NCBI RefSeq assembly: GCF_028747985.1
Contig: NZ_CP118108.1
Coordinates: forward strand, 2,981,501 to 3,045,500
Direction: 5' to 3'
Origin: Paenibacillus urinalis
GTDB lineage: Bacteria; Bacillota; Bacilli; Paenibacillales; Paenibacillaceae
Length of the DNA: 64,000 bases
Positions 54,060 through 63,377 of the stretch are shown piece by piece. Under the pieces are notes generated by a model. The model was not told the DNA's origin. It did not search any database and was given only the letters and a program-made list of their open reading frames with translations. Made by a program: the position numbers and the translations under genes. Every line of letters begins with the position of its first letter. Within the stretch, counting starts at the first letter, position 1.

Positions 54060-55373
54060 TTATTTTCCTGGTGTAAATTTAATCTTTAGCGCTTCTGCCA
54101 TTAATACAGGCAAATCTGTATTCTCATGAAGTCCGATGAATAGATCTGCACCCGGCCCATATGCATACAGCGGTACGTCTACACCTGTATGGTTCAGACT
54201 TGTCCATCCAATATTGGCCCGGGCAGAGACAACTTCATTAATTGTGATCGCCGGTTGCTCCGAGGACTTAATCAATTGAACCTCTTCATCTGTAAGCTCA
54301 AGTGTAGTATATTTCTTCACAACCTCTTTGACATTACTGCGTGTGGAATTCAGCTGGGTAACCATATAATCACCTGTAGCCGTTACGTTACGAATGACCT
54401 CAAGATCGACATCCCCTGGACCGTTTCCGCCAACGGACATTCCTCCCGTATCATGATCCCCAGCTACGACAACCAGTGTGTTCTTGTCCTTCTTGGCAAA
54501 TTCCAATACAGACTCCAGAGCCTTCTCAAATGCTTCTGAATCCTTCATAGCCCAGGCTGCATCATGATCATGGCCTGCCCAATCAATTTGACTTCCCTCT
54601 ACCATAAGGAAGAATCCATCTTTGTCTTTGTTGAGGACCTTCAATGCCGTCTCGGTCATTTCTTGCAGGCTAGGCTCATTCGTCGTTTCACGGTCCAATT
54701 CCGGAGCCATTCCAGATTCTGCAAATAAACCAATCAGCTTGTCCGATCTTTCAGCACGCTTCAAATCACCTTTGCTTGAGATGTACTGATATCCATCCTT
54801 TTTTGCTTCATTGATTAGCGAGTCGGGGAAATATTTTTTGCCGCCGCCCATAATCACATCTACGTCGTTATCGATAAGTTGTGGAGCAATAGCGGACTCA
54901 TCTGATCGGCTGGCTACGTGTGAGGCAAATACAGCCGGTGTTGCGTGTGTAATGGTAGAAGTCGCAACTAAACCAGAAGACTTGCCCTTCTCCTCCATTG
55001 CTTCAAGAATGGTCTTGAGTTCTTTGCCGTCTGGGGAGGTGCTGATCATGCCGTTGTTTGTTTTGACACCCGTTGCAAAAGCGGTGCCTGCTGCAGCCGA
55101 ATCTGTAATCTCTGAGTTTGCAGAGTATGTACGATGCATTCCGACTAGTATCGAATCCAGTGCTGTTTCTTCTCCTTTGTACCAACGATAATTCGTTGCA
55201 TAAGAAGCAGAGAAGCCATCCGGAACCATAAAGATGACATTATCGACTTTTCTATTATTATTTTGATTCCCCTTTGCATCTAGGATGGGCAAGTTACTTC
55301 CAGCAGTTATAGTTCCAAGAGCAATTGCTGATACGGCCGAAATCGTAATTACCTTTTTTCTCAATTTGTTCAC
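54060..55373 (-). CDS. Alkaline phosphatase (PhoA family)
   Basis: A 437-aa secreted phosphomonoesterase. A signal peptide covers about residues 1-26. The metal aspartate is in FMVPDGFSA, the nucleophile serine in TDSAAAGTAFATGVKT (about 93), zinc ligands in DWAGHDHD and VVAGDHDTGGM (about 285 and 315), and the late histidine in SLNHTGVDVPLYAYGPG. Length and order match bacterial PhoA-type enzymes. The start is GTG at 55373, with AAAGGAGG upstream. It releases phosphate outside the cell. Pho boxes were looked for upstream but none was convincing. Confidence 0.92.
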   Translation of the reverse strand: MNKLRKKVITISAVSAIALGTITAGSNLPILDAKGNQNNNRKVDNVIFMVPDGFSASYATNYRWYKGEETALDSILVGMHRTYSANSEITDSAAAGTAFATGVKTNNGMISTSPDGKELKTILEAMEEKGKSSGLVATSTITHATPAVFASHVASRSDESAIAPQLIDNDVDVIMGGGKKYFPDSLINEAKKDGYQYISSKGDLKRAERSDKLIGLFAESGMAPELDRETTNEPSLQEMTETALKVLNKDKDGFFLMVEGSQIDWAGHDHDAAWAMKDSEAFEKALESVLEFAKKDKNTLVVVAGDHDTGGMSVGGNGPGDVDLEVIRNVTATGDYMVTQLNSTRSNVKEVVKKYTTLELTDEEVQLIKSSEQPAITINEVVSARANIGWTSLNHTGVDVPLYAYGPGADLFIGLHENTDLPVLMAEALKIKFTPGK

Positions 55374-55645
55374 TATGATTCCTCCTTTGAATTCAAATCT
55401 ATTAGAATATAAGGCTCTTATATTAACTCTATATTTTCTTATCGTTTACTCTATGTAATAAATTATAAACTGCCCTCATTTCTGCATGAATCAATTTACA
55501 TAAGACGATTAGAGTATCAAATAAGACTAAAGTATTAATTTTGTTTTTATGGAATTATTTTGCTATTTTCTACTTACTTCGACACACGATACATGCTACA
55601 TTAACTCTGGTTTCAAATATAAATTACGATATGGAGGATGATGAT

Positions 55646-56161
55646 GTGAAGTATTGGAACAAATCGAAGGCGAAGTGGATGATTGCTGCGGTTGCAGCTC
55701 TAACATTAACAGTGGCTATTCCCATTTCGTCGGTTATGGCTGAGGATTCCACAGCTGAAGTCAGACAAGTAGATAAATCTGCTGTTGGTGCACCTAACGT
55801 GACTATTATTCGGGCCAATGGTGAAGTTATTTCTCCTATGGAAGCAGGTGAATGGGATTATCTCGGTCAGCGATCAACCGTATCCTCTCAAAATCCCACA
55901 AACTATGTCCACTCTGGAGGTGGTGATTTCAAATTTCAAGTTGCCAGCGGACCAAGTGGCGGCGCTTGGTATCAGTTACGTGAATATGATCCGGGCAGTA
56001 ATGCGGATGAGCTCGTAACCGGTTACGAGTACTTATTGTACCCTGGAGACACACTTATCTATAGGGGAATCGGAAGCTATGTGGATGGGGACAACAAAAA
56101 GGCAGAATTTTATGTATACGAAAGCTTCAGCGGCTCCGGCTCCGTAAAGTATTGGGATTAA
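55646..56161 (+). CDS. Small secreted protein of unknown function
   Basis: A 171-aa protein with a signal peptide (about residues 1-31, KAKWMIAAVAALTLTVAIPISSVMA, cleavage after A) and a mature beta-rich domain of about 140 residues with many Gly, Ser and Tyr (SGGGDFKFQVASGPSGGAWYQL, YEYLLYPGDTLIYRGIGSYVDGD). No cysteines or catalytic motif are visible in the mature part. I chose GTG at 55646, eight bases after GGAGG; the longer frame has no site. It stands alone. I do not recognise a family. Confidence 0.7.
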   Translation: MKYWNKSKAKWMIAAVAALTLTVAIPISSVMAEDSTAEVRQVDKSAVGAPNVTIIRANGEVISPMEAGEWDYLGQRSTVSSQNPTNYVHSGGGDFKFQVASGPSGGAWYQLREYDPGSNADELVTGYEYLLYPGDTLIYRGIGSYVDGDNKKAEFYVYESFSGSGSVKYWD

Positions 56162-56208
56162 ATAAAGCCTTACATCTCTTAAACTTGCTGTAGTTCGCTA
56201 ATATATAT

Positions 56209-56286
56209 GCAGCCGCTAAGAGACACTAGTTACTAGTTATTCTAGATTTCCTTCACAACAGGTACTAGTGCTCTGTATTCGGCTGC
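56209..56286. repeat. 78-bp imperfect hairpin downstream of nhaC
   Basis: GCAGCCG (56209-56215) pairs with CGGCTGC (56280-56286), and inside it AGAGACACTAGT pairs with ACTAGTGCTCT, with ACTAGT in a third copy between. It sits between the secreted-protein gene and the nhaC stop. No good T-tract follows on either strand, so it may be a weak terminator or a processed RNA end. Confidence 0.4.
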
Positions 56287-56312
56287 TTAATTATTTACTA
56301 TAACTAGATGAT

Positions 56313-57710
56313 TCATTTCTGCGTGTTCTTTATCGTTTTTGGCAATGAGATGCCAGTGAATCCATAGAACACCGTGATGAGAGGACATAACAAGCAGAAC
56401 ATCGCAAATGGTGCATATTCCACAACGGAAACTCCCAGCACAGAGGTAATAAACACACCACACACACTCCATGGTACAAGAGGATTCACTACCGTTCCCG
56501 CATCCTCAAGCACACGTGACAGATGCTTTGGTTCAAGCCCTGCTTTTTTATAATAATCTTTAAACGCATTTCCTGTTAATAAGACCGACAAATACTGCTC
56601 TCCAATAATAAAATTGACGGCTACAGCCATTCCTGCGGTAGAGCAAATGAGGATCGAAACACGATTTAAGAATCGCTGTACGATAGACAATAACGCAGGT
56701 ATAATTCCAAGTCTGAACAGCAAGCCTCCCATACTTAACGCGAGCAGTATAACAGACACACTGAACATCATACTCTCTATTCCGCCTCTAGTCAGCATGG
56801 AATCCACATCCTCCACACCACTGGCAGATTGGTAACCAGAATAGAGCAGTTCCAGCATTCCTTTCATTTCCAGGCCATTACCCGTCCAGATGGAGATGAT
56901 TAACGCCGACAACGTACCTCCCAGCAAGGCAGCGGTAACAGGCACCTTCATAAAGGCAAGCACCGCAAGGATGACAAATGGAAGAAGTGCATATCCATTA
57001 ACAAGATTCAACTGGATCAAGGTCTCTTTTACCAGCTCGATCTGTTCTATACTTGTACTCGTTTGTTCAGGAGACAGCACTAGGAATACGATGAATGATA
57101 TAATAAATGCCGGAATTGTCGTCCAGGCCATATTTTTAATATGATCAAATAGATCCGCACCCGCTACCGTAGCAGCAAGGTTTGTTGTATCTGATAGAGG
57201 TGACATCTTATCCCCAAAAAATGCTCCTGAAACAATGGCTCCGGCCGTGATTACCGGTGACATATCCAGTGCCGTACTCGCACCTATGAACCCAACACCC
57301 AAGGTTGCTGCCGTCGTTAGTGAGCTGCCAAGACTAACTCCGATAATAGCGGTAACTAGGAAGACGATCGCATAGAAGAATCTACCCGACACCAGCTCGA
57401 CCGATAAATAGATGAAGGTTGGAATCGTCCCGCTAGCCATCCAGCTGCTGATCAGCATGCCGATGAAGAAGAAGATCATGACAGCACCAATTCCGGATTT
57501 AGCCCCTTCTGCCATAGCTCCTTCCAATTCTTTAAACCCGACCCTCTTTATAGCACCGTAAATTAACAAAAATACAATACCGGATATCACTGCAATATGA
57601 GGAACTGCTTTAACTCCAATTATCAGGTACCCAAGCAGTCCCATTAACAGAGCCGTTATCACTACAGCTTCTATGGAATGGATCTTTAATACCTTATTTT
57701 CTTGATTCAT
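56313..57710 (-). CDS. nhaC: Na+/H+ antiporter NhaC family protein
   Basis: A 465-aa protein with about 12 membrane helices. NhaC landmarks: AMAEGAKSGIGAVMIFFFIGMLISSWMASGTIPTFIY, LGSSLTTAATLGVGFIGA, and ISGAFFGDKMSPLSDTTNLA-type GAFFGDKMSPLSDTTNLAAT. The start is ATG at 57710 after GGAGG; the frame upstream is leader RNA. A leader with an intrinsic terminator sits just upstream, so expression is probably controlled by attenuation. In Bacilli NhaC-family members also move amino acids such as lysine, tyrosine or methionine, so sodium/proton exchange is likely but not certain. Confidence 0.88.
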   Translation of the reverse strand: MNQENKVLKIHSIEAVVITALLMGLLGYLIIGVKAVPHIAVISGIVFLLIYGAIKRVGFKELEGAMAEGAKSGIGAVMIFFFIGMLISSWMASGTIPTFIYLSVELVSGRFFYAIVFLVTAIIGVSLGSSLTTAATLGVGFIGASTALDMSPVITAGAIVSGAFFGDKMSPLSDTTNLAATVAGADLFDHIKNMAWTTIPAFIISFIVFLVLSPEQTSTSIEQIELVKETLIQLNLVNGYALLPFVILAVLAFMKVPVTAALLGGTLSALIISIWTGNGLEMKGMLELLYSGYQSASGVEDVDSMLTRGGIESMMFSVSVILLALSMGGLLFRLGIIPALLSIVQRFLNRVSILICSTAGMAVAVNFIIGEQYLSVLLTGNAFKDYYKKAGLEPKHLSRVLEDAGTVVNPLVPWSVCGVFITSVLGVSVVEYAPFAMFCLLCPLITVFYGFTGISLPKTIKNTQK

Positions 57711-57748
57711 ATTTGCCTCCATATCAAAATCGTAATGCACGTCAACAT

Positions 57749-57852
57749 AAAAAAGCCCCTTCGCTTTAGTGACGAAAGGACTCATTAGCACCGCTCTTAT
57801 AGCGGAGGAATCATTCAGAACTCCAACTCTCTGTAAGCTTTGTTACCGTCTA
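57749..57852 (-). promoter_or_regulatory. Attenuator-like leader of nhaC, class unassigned
   Basis: A minus-strand promoter (TTGTAT 57887-57882, TATATT 57865-57860, 16-bp spacer) would start RNA near 57852. The leader contains CAGAGAGTTGG, a CCGCT-ATAAG-AGCGG hairpin, then GGTGCTAATGAG, and ends in a terminator at 57780-57749: TCCTTTCG and CGAAGGGG around TCACTAAAG, then TTTTTT. The terminator precedes the ribosome binding site, so the leader should decide readthrough. Parts recall T-box and S-box sequences, but the T-box UGGNACCGCG and the S-box core are missing. Confidence 0.5.
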
Positions 57853-58095
57853 GGTGCGAAATATATCCATCTGTTGACAAAATACAATTATCAACTTTTT
57901 CACTAAGATGCTAAAATGCTTTTAAGCGTTAAATCGTGTGTGCAGACATCACTTTACACTACTTCGTTCCTTCTGTCAAAAATCCATTGACATGCTGGAC
58001 AGCGAGCATGTGGAAGTAAAGGTACTCTAAGCTAAATGTCGATGATAGAATCACAAACGATTAAAACGGACGACTTACATATTACTGGAGGTTAT

Positions 58096-58977
58096 ATGGG
58101 AAATATAAAAGTTTTTCATTACGATGCATTTAGTCATATTCCTGGTATGGGAAACCCAGCCGGGGTTGTACTAGACAGTATGGATCTGACTGAGGAGCAA
58201 ATGAGACAGGTGGCTGAACAGGTAGGATTTAATGAAACCGCGTTTCCGTTAAAGTCGGACTTCGCTGATCTAAGAATTCGTTATTTTACACCTGGACATG
58301 AGATCAATCTATGCGGTCATGCCACCATGGCTACCGTTTATGCCCTGTATTCATCAGGCATGCTTGGGGATAAGATGAATTTTACGATTGAAACTAAAGC
58401 CGGCGTCCTGCCGATTAGACTGAATCTGGAACAGCAACAGTTATTTATTACGATGAAGCAGGCGGCTCCCGAATTTCACACCTTTCAAGGCTCCATTCAA
58501 GAACTTTCGAATTCGATCGAAATTGAAGTCAGCGATATCGATACAGATATCCCCATCGTCTATGGCAGCACGGGAACATGGACCTTATTAGTCCCGGTAA
58601 GAACCCTGGATGCGTTCAGGCGGATGAAGCCTGAGAACAATCTTTTTCCAAGCCTACTCAAGGAAATGCCTCGTGCTTCAATTCATCCGTTCTGCTTACA
58701 AACCTATGATGAAGCTGCACATATCCATGCCAGGCATTTCTCATCCCCCTATTCGGGTACGATTGAGGACCCGGTTACGGGCACAGCTTCAGGTGTGTTA
58801 GGAGCTTACTACGCAAAATATATAAAGAATGAATCGGCTACAGCGTTTGAGCTGCTCGTAGAACAAGGTCAGGAATTAGGGAAGGATGGCCGAGTAAGAG
58901 TAAATGTGACCAGCGATGGCACGATTGAGATCACAGGCAGTGCGGTTTATGTCAATGAATTCCATGTGTTAATCTGA
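58096..58977 (+). CDS. PhzF family isomerase/epimerase
   Basis: A 293-aa protein with the duplicated diaminopimelate-epimerase-like fold of PhzF. The catalytic glutamate is in FNETAFPL (about residue 44), the first glycine-rich loop is [13 protein letters not shown], and the second [15 protein letters not shown]. Family members isomerise small acids, as in phenazine synthesis; most, like YddE, have no known substrate. The start is ATG at 58096 after CTGGAGG. Its last 26 bases overlap, tail to tail, the aminotransferase gene on the other strand. Confidence 0.87.
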   Translation: MGNIKVFHYDAFSHIPGMGNPAGVVLDSMDLTEEQMRQVAEQVGFNETAFPLKSDFADLRIRYFTPGHEINLCGHATMATVYALYSSGMLGDKMNFTIETKAGVLPIRLNLEQQQLFITMKQAAPEFHTFQGSIQELSNSIEIEVSDIDTDIPIVYGSTGTWTLLVPVRTLDAFRRMKPENNLFPSLLKEMPRASIHPFCLQTYDEAAHIHARHFSSPYSGTIEDPVTGTASGVLGAYYAKYIKNESATAFELLVEQGQELGKDGRVRVNVTSDGTIEITGSAVYVNEFHVLI

Positions 58978-60133
58978 GCCAGCGGCTGATTCTCTCCAGC
59001 GCTTCCTCCAGCTGAATGAATGAGGATGCATAGGAGCATCGGACAAAACCTTCGCCACCACTGCCAAACACTTGACCAGGCACCACGGCTACCTTACCCT
59101 CTTGGAGCAGCCTCCCTGCAAACTCCTGAGAACTCATGCCTGTTACCGTAATGTCTGGAAATGCATAGAAGGCACCCTTCGGTTGCCGGCATGACAGTCC
59201 CATTTCACTTAAGCTCTGGATGAACATTTTTCGCCGCTCATTATATGCACTCTTCATTTCTTCTTTTTCTTCATGTCCGTTTCTCAAACATTCCAATGCG
59301 GCAATTTGCCCCATAATAGGTGCACATAAGGTCGTATATTGATGAATCTTGACCATTTCCTGCAGCAGCTCCATAGGTCCGCATAAATAACCTACTCGCC
59401 ACCCCGTCATCGCGAATGCTTTGGAGAAGCCGCTGACCACCAGCGTCCGTTCTCTCATACCAGGCAGTGATGCGATACTGTCATGATGACCATCATATGT
59501 GAGTTCAGCATACATTTCGTCTGTAATCACGATGAGATTATGCTGTATGGCCAGACGAACAATCGGCAGCCAGTCTTCTTTCTTCATTACTGCGCCTGTC
59601 GGATTACTAGGAAAATTGACGATCAAGGCCTTCGTTCTCGAAGTAATGGCCTGCTCTAGTAATTCTTCGTTCAGTTTGAAATCATGCTTATCCAGCAGCT
59701 CCAGCTCAATCGGAACTCCGCCGTTTAATCGTACAAGCGGAGAATAAGCCACGTAACCTGGCACGGGTATGACGACCTCATCACCCGGTGTGATGAGTGC
59801 CCGCAGCGCAAGATCAATTGCTTCACTACCGCCAACGGTGACGAGGATCTCACCTATAGGATCATAGCTCATCTTAAAAAACTTGTTCAGGTAACCCGCA
59901 ATCTCTTCCCGAAGCTCCATGAGTCCCTCATTCGGCGTATACATGGTTTTTCCGTTGTTAAGTGCCTTAACACATGCTTCTATCGCTCGCTTAGGTGTAA
60001 CGAAATCCGGTTCTCCGACACCTAGAGAGATTACCTCAGGATCGGCTTCAGCTGCATTAAAAAATTGGCGAATTCCCGAGGGAGGCATCGTCTGTACGAC
60101 AGGAGATAGGAAGGTGTTCTTAAGATTCATCAT
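58952..60133 (-). CDS. PLP-dependent class I/II aminotransferase
   Basis: A 393-aa aminotransferase of the PatA/AspC-like fold. The phosphate-binding [15 protein letters not shown] is near residue 94, [11 protein letters not shown] near 172, D in [16 protein letters not shown], and the PLP lysine in [17 protein letters not shown] (about 236). The C-terminal arginine lies in [10 protein letters not shown]. It is the third gene of an operon with a MocR regulator and D-Ala-D-Ala ligase; the ATG at 60133 overlaps the ligase stop. A D-alanine or other cell-wall amino acid role is possible but not shown. Confidence 0.87.
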   Translation of the reverse strand: MMNLKNTFLSPVVQTMPPSGIRQFFNAAEADPEVISLGVGEPDFVTPKRAIEACVKALNNGKTMYTPNEGLMELREEIAGYLNKFFKMSYDPIGEILVTVGGSEAIDLALRALITPGDEVVIPVPGYVAYSPLVRLNGGVPIELELLDKHDFKLNEELLEQAITSRTKALIVNFPSNPTGAVMKKEDWLPIVRLAIQHNLIVITDEMYAELTYDGHHDSIASLPGMRERTLVVSGFSKAFAMTGWRVGYLCGPMELLQEMVKIHQYTTLCAPIMGQIAALECLRNGHEEKEEMKSAYNERRKMFIQSLSEMGLSCRQPKGAFYAFPDITVTGMSSQEFAGRLLQEGKVAVVPGQVFGSGGEGFVRCSYASSFIQLEEALERISRWLRLTHGIH

Positions 60134-61065
60134 GATCGTTCCCCCACAATACGAAGATTCTCTCTGCTTCTATCCTCCAAGGAGGCTGTAATAATTCGTT
60201 CCAGCAGTTCTTCGTACCCTATACCCGCTGCTCTGGCGCTCTGCGGAAACAGACTCGTTGGAGTCATACCAGGAAGCGTATTTACTTCTAACACATAGAC
60301 CGAACCGTCCTTCAACATAAGGTCCACCCTGGCATATGCACTGCATTTTAAGGTCAAGTAGCACTTTAATGCCACTTCATTCACCTCGTCTTGGAGCTTA
60401 TCAGTGAGTTGAACGATCTGCTCTTCCGCTTCCCCTGCCTCATATTTGGACACATAGTCAAAAAACTCAGCGTTGGGCTTAATCGATATGATCGGCAGAA
60501 GCTCACCGTCTAATATAGAGCAAGTTAGCTCTTCTCCATCTATATAATGTTCTATCATGACATGACGGTCCCATCTCAATGCGGCTAATACGGCTTCCTC
60601 AAGAAGCTCAGCCGAGCGAACAATTTGAGTTCCGATACTAGACCCGCCGCTATTCGGCTTGACGACGACCGGAAATTCGATAGCTTCGGTATCTACAGTC
60701 TTCAGCTCTTCTAAGCTGCTAACAATAATCCAGTCCGGGGTTCGAACACCTTCTTGCCTCAGCAGCTTCTTACTCATGTCTTTATCCATACAAATACTGC
60801 TGGACAGCACACTGCTTCCTGTATATGGAATCCCTAATGTATCCAGTGTGGCCTGTACTCTTCCATCCTCACCAAAAGCTCCATGGAGCGCAAGCAGAGC
60901 GATGTCAATCCCTTCTGTCTTCGTGATCAGGTCACGTTTATCCTTAATCTCGATCGATATCGGACTATATTTGCTTTTATTAAGATGAACCATCATTTGC
61001 TTGCCTGTTTGTAGTGAAACTTCTCTTTCGGAGGATACTCCGCCCATCATGATGCCAACCTTCAC
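60130..61065 (-). CDS. ddl: D-alanine--D-alanine ligase
   Basis: A 311-aa ATP-grasp ligase that joins two D-alanines for peptidoglycan. Family motifs: MMGGVSSEREVSLQTG at the N-terminus, LHGAFGEDGRVQATLDTLGIPYTGSSVLSS (about 65-94), the ATP-grasp loop VVKPNSGGSSIGTQIV and LEVNTLPGMTPTSLFPQ near the end. The start is GTG at 61065 after AAGGGAGG; upstream codons lie beyond this site. It sits between the MocR-type regulator and an aminotransferase. Bacillales usually have another ddl near murF, so this may be a second copy. Confidence 0.9.
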   Translation of the reverse strand: MKVGIMMGGVSSEREVSLQTGKQMMVHLNKSKYSPISIEIKDKRDLITKTEGIDIALLALHGAFGEDGRVQATLDTLGIPYTGSSVLSSSICMDKDMSKKLLRQEGVRTPDWIIVSSLEELKTVDTEAIEFPVVVKPNSGGSSIGTQIVRSAELLEEAVLAALRWDRHVMIEHYIDGEELTCSILDGELLPIISIKPNAEFFDYVSKYEAGEAEEQIVQLTDKLQDEVNEVALKCYLTLKCSAYARVDLMLKDGSVYVLEVNTLPGMTPTSLFPQSARAAGIGYEELLERIITASLEDRSRENLRIVGERS

Positions 61066-61097
61066 AACAATACCTCCCTTGAATTCATACGCTGTGC

Positions 61098-62561
61098 TTA
61101 TGACAGCAGCTTTTCCGCACAATAACCGATGATTTGAATTCCCTTCTGAATATCCGCTTCCGATACGCGTGAGAACCCCAGCCGAAGTGTATTTTGACCC
61201 CTGCCGTCTGTATAAAAAATGTCACCCGGTGTAAATAAAACCCCTTGTTCTGAGCAGAGCTTCAACAGCTCCCTTGTATCAACGCCGGCTGCAAACTCAA
61301 TAAATACGTGAAGCCCTCCATCACTTGACAACTGATGTGCAGGCAGCCATTCTTGGCAGCTTCTGACGACCAGCTCATGTTTTCGCTTGTACTCCGTCTT
61401 CGCCCGTTTAAGATATTTCTCAAAATTACCGTTATATAGATACTGATACAGCAAGGATTGATCCAGCGTTGATGTGTGAATGGTTCGTGCACGCTTCACG
61501 CTCTCCAGATAATCAATCAAAGTTGAATCAGCAAGAATCCACCCGACACGCAGACCGGGAAATAGTATTTTAGAGAAGCTACCTATATAGATGACACTAT
61601 TATTTCCACTACCCGCACTCACGACAAGCGGTGCAATATGCGATCCCGAATATCGCAGCTCTTCATTAAACCCGTCCTCGATAATGGGAACGTGATATTG
61701 TTGAAGAAGCCGCAGCGCTTCTTTTCTTTTTGGATGAGACATGACGATCCCCGTCGGATTATGATAAGAGGGTATAAGATAAGCCAGATCATAGGCTTGT
61801 GAGGCAAGCTCGCGTGAAAGCTCCTTGAGATTAATACCATCTCTCTCCATAGGCACTCCTGTAATCTTGTATCCATGCATCTTAAAAGCTTTGATCGCTG
61901 TATGATGAGTAGGGTTCTCGCACAGAATCCTCCCGCTTCCTTGCTTGAAGCTAGACAATACCAGACTGAGTCCTTCCGTAAAACCACTCGTCACGAGCAG
62001 ATCCTTTCCCGCTAGGTCCACGCCTTTGTTCTCCATATAGTTCAGCAGATATTCGATCAGCGGTTTGTATCCTTTGGCATAGCCGTAATTCAGAAGCACG
62101 TCTCCCTCTAATGACATTCGGTCCATAAAGGCCCTTTTAACATTTTGCAGATCAAACAACTTCTCATCAGGTGCAATACTGGTAAAAGAAATGGCTTGTT
62201 TCTGTCCGCGAATGCCATGCTTCATTAGATCATGCTCTTCAGCCAGCCTGGCATAGTCGTTTAATTTCGTACTCCAGTTCATCTTTACATCGTGAGACTG
62301 AAATACAGAATTTGAAGGTGCAGCAGACGAACTAACAAAATGTCCCTGACCTTTGACGGTATAAATATAGCCATCCGCCTCGAGCTCCGAGTAAGCATTT
62401 ATGACCGTATTACGGCTAACATGGAGAAGTCCGCATAGTTCACGGGTAGAAGGCAGCTTCTGATCACCTTGCAGCGCGCCTGTTGTTATTAGCCGTCTTA
62501 TATAATCTTTGACTTGTATATAAGCCGGTCGGTCATTCGCTAGTACAAAATCTGAATACAT
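61098..62561 (-). CDS. MocR-type regulator: GntR winged helix fused to aminotransferase fold (DdlR-like)
   Basis: A 487-aa fusion. The winged helix (about residues 1-75) has KLPSTRELCGLLHVSRNTVINAYSELEADGYIYTVKGQGHFV; the rest is a class I aminotransferase fold whose PLP lysine is in YIGSFSKILFPGLRVGW (about 306). Such regulators sense PLP adducts with amino acids. Directly before ddl, it resembles DdlR of Brevibacillus and Clostridioides, which activates ddl. The start is ATG at 62561 after GAGGGGG. Alternatives are GabR- or PdxR-like roles, not favoured by the neighbours. Confidence 0.87.
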   Translation of the reverse strand: MYSDFVLANDRPAYIQVKDYIRRLITTGALQGDQKLPSTRELCGLLHVSRNTVINAYSELEADGYIYTVKGQGHFVSSSAAPSNSVFQSHDVKMNWSTKLNDYARLAEEHDLMKHGIRGQKQAISFTSIAPDEKLFDLQNVKRAFMDRMSLEGDVLLNYGYAKGYKPLIEYLLNYMENKGVDLAGKDLLVTSGFTEGLSLVLSSFKQGSGRILCENPTHHTAIKAFKMHGYKITGVPMERDGINLKELSRELASQAYDLAYLIPSYHNPTGIVMSHPKRKEALRLLQQYHVPIIEDGFNEELRYSGSHIAPLVVSAGSGNNSVIYIGSFSKILFPGLRVGWILADSTLIDYLESVKRARTIHTSTLDQSLLYQYLYNGNFEKYLKRAKTEYKRKHELVVRSCQEWLPAHQLSSDGGLHVFIEFAAGVDTRELLKLCSEQGVLFTPGDIFYTDGRGQNTLRLGFSRVSEADIQKGIQIIGYCAEKLLS

Positions 62562-62662
62562 TCTCAGCAGCCCCCTCGCCATCATCATCGCATATAATCT
62601 GTCTAACCACTAGATCCACGATGTCACATATTCGCCGTAGAAGTGGTTTGTTATATTATAAT

Positions 62663-62696
62663 AAAAAAGACCTTTCGATTACCCGATCGAAGGGTC
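62663..62696 (-). terminator. Terminator of the lipoprotein gene
   Basis: GACC(C)TTCGAT and ATCGAAAGGTC around CGGGTA, then TTTTTT on the minus strand. Confidence 0.75.
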
Positions 62697-62739
62697 CGTT
62701 ACCTTTACATTTATAGCTGTGTTTAGTAGTAATAAACGT

Positions 62740-63222
62740 TTATTTTTCAACCTCTATTACAAAATGATAAAATGCATCCCCATGAGATACTTGCTCATTC
62801 TCCTCATCCATCCACCAGGCTCCATATGAATAATAATAAGTGCCTTCTTGAGTCGGAGCAGTAAAGGCGTTATTTTCAATACTTACTTTCTTATGAATAT
62901 TCACCCCACTATATTGCTGCAGCGAAAACTGATTTGGCTTAGGCTCATAGTTCATTACAAACTGTATCGTGGCTTCCGGTGATACTTTAAGCGGCGTTAC
63001 ATCTTCCAAGTGCTCGACAGGACCCGCTGTATCTACACAGACTCCCATATTATTGCTGGACCAGCAATATGTACCTAGCTTCGTATCGTAGAATTGATCT
63101 GCAATTTTGATCTGCACTCCAGGAGGCTTGTTCCCTGTAAGCGGTGAATGATTTGATGTTCCCCTTTCACAACCAGTGATGAGTACTAAGCTAAACAATA
63201 TAAGACATAAAATCTTCTGCAT
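62740..63222 (-). CDS. Small lipoprotein of unknown function
   Basis: A 160-aa lipoprotein. The signal peptide MQKILCLILFSLVLITGC ends in a lipobox (C18). The mature part is beta-rich with two cysteines in TYCWSSNNMGVCVD, which could form a disulfide, and ends in a strand-rich domain with TQEGTYYYSYGAWW and YHFVIEVEK. The start is ATG at 63222 with AAGGAGG upstream; the longer frame is not supported. No family was recognised. It is monocistronic. Confidence 0.7.
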   Translation of the reverse strand: MQKILCLILFSLVLITGCERGTSNHSPLTGNKPPGVQIKIADQFYDTKLGTYCWSSNNMGVCVDTAGPVEHLEDVTPLKVSPEATIQFVMNYEPKPNQFSLQQYSGVNIHKKVSIENNAFTAPTQEGTYYYSYGAWWMDEENEQVSHGDAFYHFVIEVEK

Positions 63223-63377
63223 ACTTACCTCCTTCATCATGACCTGCGTTATTAAGTATAGACTACATAATTTGCAAATTCGTTCCATTCAAAATTGATA
63301 CCTAACATATGTATTTACTACTTTAGGACTTAGTGCTAGCTTTGATAACAGAAGCATCGTTGGAATTGAGGTGAGTT

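Noticed and set aside
55374..55540. Pho boxes before the alkaline phosphatase gene
   Set aside because: AT-rich TTAATA-like words occur, but not as the regularly spaced TTAACA-type repeats expected for PhoP.
57749..57852. T-box or SAM-I riboswitch call for the nhaC leader
   Set aside because: Short matches exist to both, but UGGNACCGCG (T-box) and the GAAxCCxGGCAACC core (SAM-I) are absent. I kept it as unclassified.
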